DNA of 57,498 bases, taken from NCBI GenBank assembly GCA_016278505.1, contig JADQBQ010000038.1, forward strand, positions 1-57,498, read 5' to 3'. The translations under genes and the position numbers were made by a program. Origin of the DNA: Clostridiales bacterium. GTDB taxonomy: Bacteria; Bacillota; Desulfotomaculia; Desulfotomaculales; VENG01. Position 1 is the first letter of the stretch. Each line of letters starts with the position of its first letter. The notes below the pieces were generated by a model. The model was not told the origin of the DNA, did no database searches, and saw nothing but the letters and a program-made list of their open reading frames with translations. Shown piece by piece: positions 52,543 to 57,498 of the stretch.

Positions 52543-53888
52543 TACGCATCACCATTGTATAAATAATTTTGGTGTATATCTTTATATTCAGGTTTAATCG
52601 TTGCACCATTGAAAGCTAATTGAGACAGCCTTTCCTGCGAAATAGGGTTATTATAAATCCATCGACGTGTTTTACCACCGGTCAGGGCGAATTCTTCCTG
52701 GTCAAATTTTATTATCGTGTTATACCCCTCGGGAGTAACCTCCACGATAGACATTAAAGTACGTTTACGTTCTTCCGTTTTGGTTTCTTTATCAAGGAAC
52801 ACTACGAAATGGAACATTGAGGCTATGATTTCATCTAAAAACTCTTTGGGAAGCTGTACACCACCGTCGAGAAACATACCGAAAAGGCGTGTCCGTAGCC
52901 CGTTAATATTACCAGCGTGCCCGGTTGTCCAAAACCCTCCTGATGTACTGGAAGCTATCTGAGAAGCGGCAATGATTTCTTTTGAACGCAATTCCCCGAC
53001 TATAGCCCTGTCAGGGTTATTCCTGTTCATGGTTTTACAGAGTTGGGTCATATCTACGAGTGTTTTATCACCGTAAACTACTTCAACCAGGTTGATACAG
53101 TTAGGTAAGTGCGGCATATACATTTCAAAGCTGGTCTCTGCAATAAAGGTTCTTTCTTCCGGGCTTATAAAGAGCCCTAATGAACGTAAGAACGTAGTTT
53201 TACCGCTATCAGTCCTGCCGAATACTCCCAAGTTTGCGTTACCGTTCACTATACAATCAGTTAGAAGGTCTGCTGCAAAAGGTGGCAGTGTTTCAAATTC
53301 AACCAGCTTGTCTAAAGACATTGGAGATCGTGATGTGGGAGATTTCCTGATAGTGGCTGCAACACCTAACGGGCTGGTTTTAAAACCTATCGTAGCCAAC
53401 CGGGAGCCGTCCCGGAGCCAGGCATCAACAATCGGAGCATCTTCAGTGAATGGCCGGCCTGCATCTTCGCATATCTTTTGGCAGTATTCCTGTACTTCAC
53501 GATTGTTTTTAAAGTATTGCTTTTCTGAAGGCCAGGACTTACCCTGTCTACTGTAAAATACTTTGGGGCCGTTAGATGTTGGGTTAATAAAGACTTCTGT
53601 TATATCTTCCGCTTCTGGTAAGAAAAACTCTTGTAATGTACCATAGCCAGTAGCCTGTCCTATGATTTTGCTTACAATTTTTTCTATCTCAGTGGGAGCA
53701 ACGTCATTTCTAGTTTGGACAGCGTTACGGACTATGTTTTCTGCCTCAACTCTTTTTTCTTCGGAAAGACTGCCTTCAAATAATTCAGGATGTTCTTTGG
53801 CAACTTCAGACGCTATTTGGTTTAAAAGTTCTTCCTTTTCGTACTCAACTTGTTCAAGCCAGTTACCTTTTTTAAACTCAAGGCCCAT
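52542..53888 (-). CDS. cpaF: CpaF/TadA-like secretion ATPase (motor set 1)
   Basis: 448 residues. Walker A GRTDSGKTTFLRS, Walker B region (NPDRAIVGELRSKEII), a His-containing switch (TTGHAGNINGLRTRLFG) and the N-terminal ITEVFINPTSNGPKVFY. ATG 53888 follows AAGGAGG. First gene of the Tad operon. The 47-bp terminator repeat lies directly upstream. Confidence 0.92.
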   Translation of the reverse strand: MGLEFKKGNWLEQVEYEKEELLNQIASEVAKEHPELFEGSLSEEKRVEAENIVRNAVQTRNDVAPTEIEKIVSKIIGQATGYGTLQEFFLPEAEDITEVFINPTSNGPKVFYSRQGKSWPSEKQYFKNNREVQEYCQKICEDAGRPFTEDAPIVDAWLRDGSRLATIGFKTSPLGVAATIRKSPTSRSPMSLDKLVEFETLPPFAADLLTDCIVNGNANLGVFGRTDSGKTTFLRSLGLFISPEERTFIAETSFEMYMPHLPNCINLVEVVYGDKTLVDMTQLCKTMNRNNPDRAIVGELRSKEIIAASQIASSTSGGFWTTGHAGNINGLRTRLFGMFLDGGVQLPKEFLDEIIASMFHFVVFLDKETKTEERKRTLMSIVEVTPEGYNTIIKFDQEEFALTGGKTRRWIYNNPISQERLSQLAFNGATIKPEYKDIHQNYLYNGDA

Positions 53889-53914
53889 TCAATGTACCTC
53901 CTTCTATAGGTTTG

Positions 53915-53961
53915 TAAAATTAAAAAGTCCCGGAAGAGAATTTCTCTCCCAGGACTTTCTT
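53915..53961. repeat. 47-bp hairpin repeat, copy 1 (terminator-like)
   Basis: AAAGTCCCGG.AGAGAA and its pair form a hairpin with a T-rich tail on the minus strand. The same 47 bases, with two differences, are at 54880-54926. On the minus strand it is an intrinsic terminator ahead of cpaF. Confidence 0.75.
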
Positions 53962-53965
53962 CAAA

Positions 53966-54013
53966 ACTGTAAGATTGTTGCCCCTGAATCTCGGCTAAAG
54001 CCGGGGGCTTTAC
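53966..54013 (+). other. Solo IS605-type right-end hairpin (relic)
   Basis: ACTGTAAGATTGTTGCCCC, then GAATC and a hairpin CGGCTAAAGCCG with GGGGGC. This is the pattern of TnpB-element right ends (compare GTAAGA...GAATC...hairpin at 4801-4868). No transposase is nearby. Confidence 0.4.
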
Positions 54014-54038
54014 GGCACTTTTTGGTAAAATCTATCGA

Positions 54039-54233
54039 TTATTCTTTATATTTATGGTAGAAATAGATAAGACCGACTGTAGTTGCTACTATTGAGATCA
54101 ATATTTTTTCTAAACCCGAATACTGAATTGCAGGCTTTAAGTTAATGTTCGGATTGATGAAACTTACCACGTCATCATATTTTACCATTAATGTAAAATT
54201 TAACAAGTATAACAGAAAGAAGATTAAAATCAT
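54039..54233 (-). CDS. Small two-pass membrane protein (64 residues), tentative
   Basis: From ATG 54233: ILIFFLLYLLNFTLMVKYD, a polar loop (FINPNINLKPAIQY), then ILISIVATTVGLIYFYHKY. Divergent from the CPBP gene by 34 bp. No clear ribosome site. The two regular helices and basic end speak for a real product. Confidence 0.4.
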   Translation of the reverse strand: MILIFFLLYLLNFTLMVKYDDVVSFINPNINLKPAIQYSGLEKILISIVATTVGLIYFYHKYKE

Positions 54234-54267
54234 TAAGGTTATTTTTTTTACTGAAAGGTTGTATAAT

Positions 54268-54882
54268 ATGGGTAATTTAATTCTTGTTTTGATAGTGCTC
54301 TTCGATGTGTTATTATTTTTTTTATCCTTTTTAGGTTTTACACAATATCCGGAATTGTTGCTTGGCATAGACATAACCACCTCCTTAATTTATGGCATTA
54401 TAACCGGCCTGTTAATATCACTAATTGGCTATGTATTATTAATTAAATGCCGTTTATGGAGTAATAGCATGACATTTCTTCTTGGTGGACAACTCACGAA
54501 AGGCAGCTTATTTACACTTTTACGCCTTTCTTTGGCAGCAGGAATATTTGAAGAAATTTATACCAGGGGTATATTGCTTATTCTATATAACATTGTATTT
54601 GCTAGGATGCTCACTATTCATTTTGTATTTATATATTTTGCCATTAATATAATCTGGGCTTTAGGACATGTCTTACACCGCAAAAAAGAATTAGACATTG
54701 ATACACTAGGTACTTTAATAAAAGCATTACCGCATTTAGTAATAGTATTTATATCATCAATTCCATTTGCTTTGCTAGTTTATAAATTCGATTCGTTACT
54801 ACCAGCAATGGTTGCGCATTTCACCTTAGATTTTGTATTTGGCGTGCTTTACAGAATTAGCAGGAGAACCTTGATACATTAA
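54268..54882 (+). CDS. CPBP-family intramembrane metalloprotease (Abi/CAAX type)
   Basis: 204 residues, six to seven membrane helices. The CPBP motifs are present: FEEIYTRG (EExxxR) and a later WALGHVL (FxxxH-like), then MVAHFTLDF with the third His. CPBP proteases are often linked to bacteriocin immunity, maturation or abortive infection. It is the only plus-strand gene between the two 47-bp repeats, against the direction of the pilus operons, which suggests insertion. A plus-strand terminator follows (54880-54926). Confidence 0.8.
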   Translation: MGNLILVLIVLFDVLLFFLSFLGFTQYPELLLGIDITTSLIYGIITGLLISLIGYVLLIKCRLWSNSMTFLLGGQLTKGSLFTLLRLSLAAGIFEEIYTRGILLILYNIVFARMLTIHFVFIYFAINIIWALGHVLHRKKELDIDTLGTLIKALPHLVIVFISSIPFALLVYKFDSLLPAMVAHFTLDFVFGVLYRISRRTLIH

Positions 54883-54926
54883 AATTAAAAAGTCCCGGAA
54901 GAGAACTTCTCTCCCGGGACTTTCTT
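54880..54926. repeat. 47-bp hairpin repeat, copy 2 (terminator)
   Basis: Same as copy 1 except for two bases. It terminates the CPBP gene on the plus strand and the small gene/transglutaminase transcript on the minus strand. Confidence 0.75.
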
Positions 54927-55007
54927 TTATGGTGTGCCAATGCCTGGCATGAAAATAACTACCAGTGCCAGAAACATGATGAAACCGAAAAACTTAAGAA
55001 ATGCCAT
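54927..55007 (-). CDS. Tiny hydrophobic peptide (26 residues)
   Basis: ATG 55007 after TAGGAG. AFLKFFGFIMFLALVVIFM plus GIGTP is a single membrane helix. Directly follows the transglutaminase-like gene (stop 55026) and precedes the terminator, so it would be co-transcribed. Could be a small accessory or a type-I-toxin-like peptide. Tentative. Confidence 0.45.
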   Translation of the reverse strand: MAFLKFFGFIMFLALVVIFMPGIGTP

Positions 55008-55025
55008 ATTATCATTCTCCTACTA

Positions 55026-57498
55026 TTAATATTCTAGTAACGAATACATTTCAGTCAAAGTGTACCCAATCCGTTCACCAATAAGCCGTTCCTCTGTAGT
55101 TTCGGCAAAGTAGTATTTCTTACCCCGATAGGTTGTATAAATAAGCGGGTAATCCCGGCTTGGTACTTGTTCCGCAAAAGAGATACCTATGGCCATATGA
55201 CCAGCATCGTTACCCGTGCTTTGGGACGAATAGTACATTAATGCTGAATCGTATCCCATTTCCGTTAACAAAGCACCCATTAAAATTGATTTACCGTCGC
55301 AGTCACCGGTTTCAAATACCGTCTGCGTGGGTAGTTGTGGATATTGAACGGCTTCGTATGGTATTGACTGTACGAAACTTAATGCGAATTCGGCTGTTTC
55401 AAACTCTGTAAACCCTTCTGTTTGAGCTTGAGAATTTAATGTATTGGCCAAATATTTAATATATTGGACGTTGTTGGATTCCTTCACCCAGGGTCTTCTG
55501 TCACCATTTGCGCCCATTGAGCAGGCTAATACGATTGCTCTTAGTTCCGGAGTTAATGATTGAAGTATCTGCTGTTGTGTATATGGATCGCTTTCGTAGT
55601 ATTGTTTGGTCAGGCCTTGTATCTCTTTACTGTAATCGTATAAGTACTGCGGTGCTTCAACATGCCATTTATAATTTGTACCGTTATAGGTCCACTGGAA
55701 TTGTTTACTTTTTGCTTCACCGGGAAAGGTTACTGCAGGAAGAGTTTTAACTTCCTGTGCATCCTGTACATTCACCTGTACTGTAGTAGAGATCCCCTCG
55801 AAAGTAGCTGTTACCTGTGCTGTTCCTGTTGAATTCCCTATTACGGTACCATTGTCCACTGATACGATTTCGGGGTTGCTGGTTGACCATACCGTACTGT
55901 TAGTTACTGTCTTGGTTGTGCCATCGGTATAAGTCAGTACTGCAGTTAGGTTTCTATCTTCGTCTACGTTTAATTTAAGGTTATCAGGTGATACTAACAA
56001 ACTTTCCGGTTCCAGGTCCTGCATAGGTTCGGATACTTCTACGTTTACGATTTGAGAAAAACCACTCTTTTCCACGGTTATTTCAGTAATACCCTCGGAT
56101 TTTGCTACAACCTTTCCATTAATCACAGAAGCTATTTGACTGTTATTACTGGTCCAATCAGCACTTTGAGTTACATCTTCTGATGACCCGTCTGAATACT
56201 GTAAAATTGCAGTTAACTGTTCATGTTCATTCAGTTCCAGGTTCACCATACTGGGAAACGTGTTTAACTCTACCGGTTCAGGAGTAGGGGTATCCTTTAT
56301 TACTTCAACTTGAAGTATCTCACTAAACCCGTACCCACGGACGAGTATCTTTGCATTACCCGGCTGTCCGGCTATGATTTTGCCGTCGCTGACGGTTGCT
56401 ATGCTGCGGTTGGTTGTCCCGAATGTTGCATCATGTGTTATGTCCCTCGTTGACCCGTCTGAAAACTCAACCATTGCCTCGAACGATTTTTCATGGCCTG
56501 TTTTTAATGTTACCGTATCAGGTGTAAGTATTAATTTTTCCGGTTCGGGCGGGGTGTCTTCTTTTTCTACCGTTACAACTACAGTTGCGGTTTCATTGTT
56601 GCTTTTAACCAGAATTTCTGTTGTGCCGGAGGTATTTGCTATTACTTTACCTTCTGTAACTGTAGCAATATTACTATTGTTCACGGACCATACGGCATCC
56701 TTGGTTACATCGTCCCTGCCCCCGTTGGAGTATTCCAATAATGCCATTAATTGTTTCGTTTCACCGGGCTTTAAAGTAAGTTTGTCCGGTGTTACCTTTA
56801 AACCCGTTACCTGGGGTTGTTCCTCGTTTACGTTAACTTGAATCGTAGCGGTCTTACCCTGGCTTTCAATCACAATGTCTGTTGATCCGGGGGAATGAGC
56901 TGTGATTGTGCCATTATTTACAGTTGCAATTTGGCTATCACCCGTCACCGCATTGTGAGTTACATCTTCGGTTGAACCGTCAGAGAAAACCAATACCGCT
57001 TCAAAAGACTGCTTTTCACCGGGGGTTATTGTGACACTGGAAGGAGCAACATCAATTTTTTCCGGTTCAGGTGCTGTTTCAATCACTTCAATGTAAGCTT
57101 TAGCTGTTTGTCCTTCACAGGTTACGGTTACTTTAGTTGTCCCTGGTCCTTTTGCGGTTACTTTACCTTTATTTACGGAAGCTATACTGGTGTTTTCAAC
57201 TGACCAGTTAGCTTGTTGAGTAACATCTTGTGTTGAATTATCTGATAATATCAAGATTGCTTCTAGTTGCCTTGTTTCATCTGGTTCCAAGTTAATGTTC
57301 CCAGGATTCACGGTCAACCCTTCCGGTTGGGGTTCGGGGTTATCTACGGTCACTTTAATCAGCTTTTCCAGACCGTAACTGCGGATAAAGATTTCTGTGT
57401 CTCCGGGATCACCGGCGGTAATTTGCCCGTTATTTATTGTTGCTATGTTTTTATTGTTCACTACCCAGACAGCATTATTAGTCACGTTTTTCTCTGAC
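55026..57498 (-). CDS. BIG2-repeat protein with transglutaminase-like C-terminus (5' end outside window)
   Basis: The open frame runs off the right edge (SEKNVTNNAVW continues past 57498), so at least 824 residues. Seven BIG2 Ig-like domains, one partial, precede a C-terminal domain with TGDCDGKSILMGALLTEMG (Cys), then NDAGHMAIG (His): the core of transglutaminase-like cysteine proteases. Such proteins can cross-link or cleave surface proteins. BIG2 domains match those of the giant protein, so the two may act on the same surface structure. No start or signal is visible. Confidence 0.85.
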   Translation of the reverse strand, partial: SEKNVTNNAVWVVNNKNIATINNGQITAGDPGDTEIFIRSYGLEKLIKVTVDNPEPQPEGLTVNPGNINLEPDETRQLEAILILSDNSTQDVTQQANWSVENTSIASVNKGKVTAKGPGTTKVTVTCEGQTAKAYIEVIETAPEPEKIDVAPSSVTITPGEKQSFEAVLVFSDGSTEDVTHNAVTGDSQIATVNNGTITAHSPGSTDIVIESQGKTATIQVNVNEEQPQVTGLKVTPDKLTLKPGETKQLMALLEYSNGGRDDVTKDAVWSVNNSNIATVTEGKVIANTSGTTEILVKSNNETATVVVTVEKEDTPPEPEKLILTPDTVTLKTGHEKSFEAMVEFSDGSTRDITHDATFGTTNRSIATVSDGKIIAGQPGNAKILVRGYGFSEILQVEVIKDTPTPEPVELNTFPSMVNLELNEHEQLTAILQYSDGSSEDVTQSADWTSNNSQIASVINGKVVAKSEGITEITVEKSGFSQIVNVEVSEPMQDLEPESLLVSPDNLKLNVDEDRNLTAVLTYTDGTTKTVTNSTVWSTSNPEIVSVDNGTVIGNSTGTAQVTATFEGISTTVQVNVQDAQEVKTLPAVTFPGEAKSKQFQWTYNGTNYKWHVEAPQYLYDYSKEIQGLTKQYYESDPYTQQQILQSLTPELRAIVLACSMGANGDRRPWVKESNNVQYIKYLANTLNSQAQTEGFTEFETAEFALSFVQSIPYEAVQYPQLPTQTVFETGDCDGKSILMGALLTEMGYDSALMYYSSQSTGNDAGHMAIGISFAEQVPSRDYPLIYTTYRGKKYYFAETTEERLIGERIGYTLTEMYSLLEY

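Overview
The window (57.5 kb, A+T-rich, dense short operons with strong GGAGG ribosome sites and many TTG/GTG starts) looks like a spore-forming Clostridia-class Firmicute, probably of the Desulfotomaculum/Peptococcaceae type. The evidence is a Spo0E-like phosphatase, a VanW protein, copper-amine-oxidase-N and anti-sigma proteins, IS200/IS605-family elements and a bacterial group II intron. The taxon is inference; no rRNA or tRNA gene was seen. 

Layout. (1) 1-19.5 kb is a mixed chromosomal region. It holds a partial vanW, a Spo0E-like gene, a decayed IS200/IS605 element, a broken UPF0175/DUF3368 toxin-antitoxin pair, and a c-di-GMP operon (HD-GYP, unknown, CBS-GGDEF) read from a class I c-di-GMP riboswitch. 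It also holds an ECF sigma/anti-sigma pair facing a second sigma-like gene, with one promoter motif on both sides, a TnpB relic, and many small membrane or lipoprotein genes, two of them clearly decayed. (2) 19.6-32.1 kb, minus strand, looks like a plasmid or integrative element: an S1-domain protein, a VirD4/TraG coupling ATPase split by a 2502-nt group II intron whose ends can be placed to the base, a replication-relaxation-like protein next to three iteron-like repeats, a RusA-like protein, a specialised NusG paralog, a ParM actin with a ribbon-helix-helix ParR-like partner, a GGDEF enzyme with a degenerate GGDEF companion, and an IscB/omega-RNA element inserted in a small gene. (3) 32.1-57.5 kb, almost all minus strand, is a large Tad/Flp (type IVc) pilus locus with two full motor sets (CpaF-TadB-TadC twice), two SAF/CpaB proteins, two CpaE/MinD-like ATPases, several TadE-like and Flp-like pseudopilins, a CpaA/TadV prepilin peptidase and two tandem Flp pilins. 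It also encodes a 2351-residue exported protein (GLUG, WD40 and Ig-like BIG2 repeats) and, at the right edge, a BIG2-repeat protein with a transglutaminase-like C-terminus. 

How the parts may work together. The Tad motors would assemble the Flp pilins and secrete the surface proteins. c-di-GMP enzymes lie inside and outside the locus. The promoters of the giant protein and of the Flp pilins are each followed at once by an intrinsic terminator with a shared 5' arm (GACGGG.AAACCGT), which suggests attenuation and antitermination; the NusG paralog encoded nearby is the obvious candidate regulator. The most unusual feature is that VirD4, ParMR and replication-relaxation genes sit co-directionally beside a double-motor Tad system, with no other recognisable type IV secretion component in the window.
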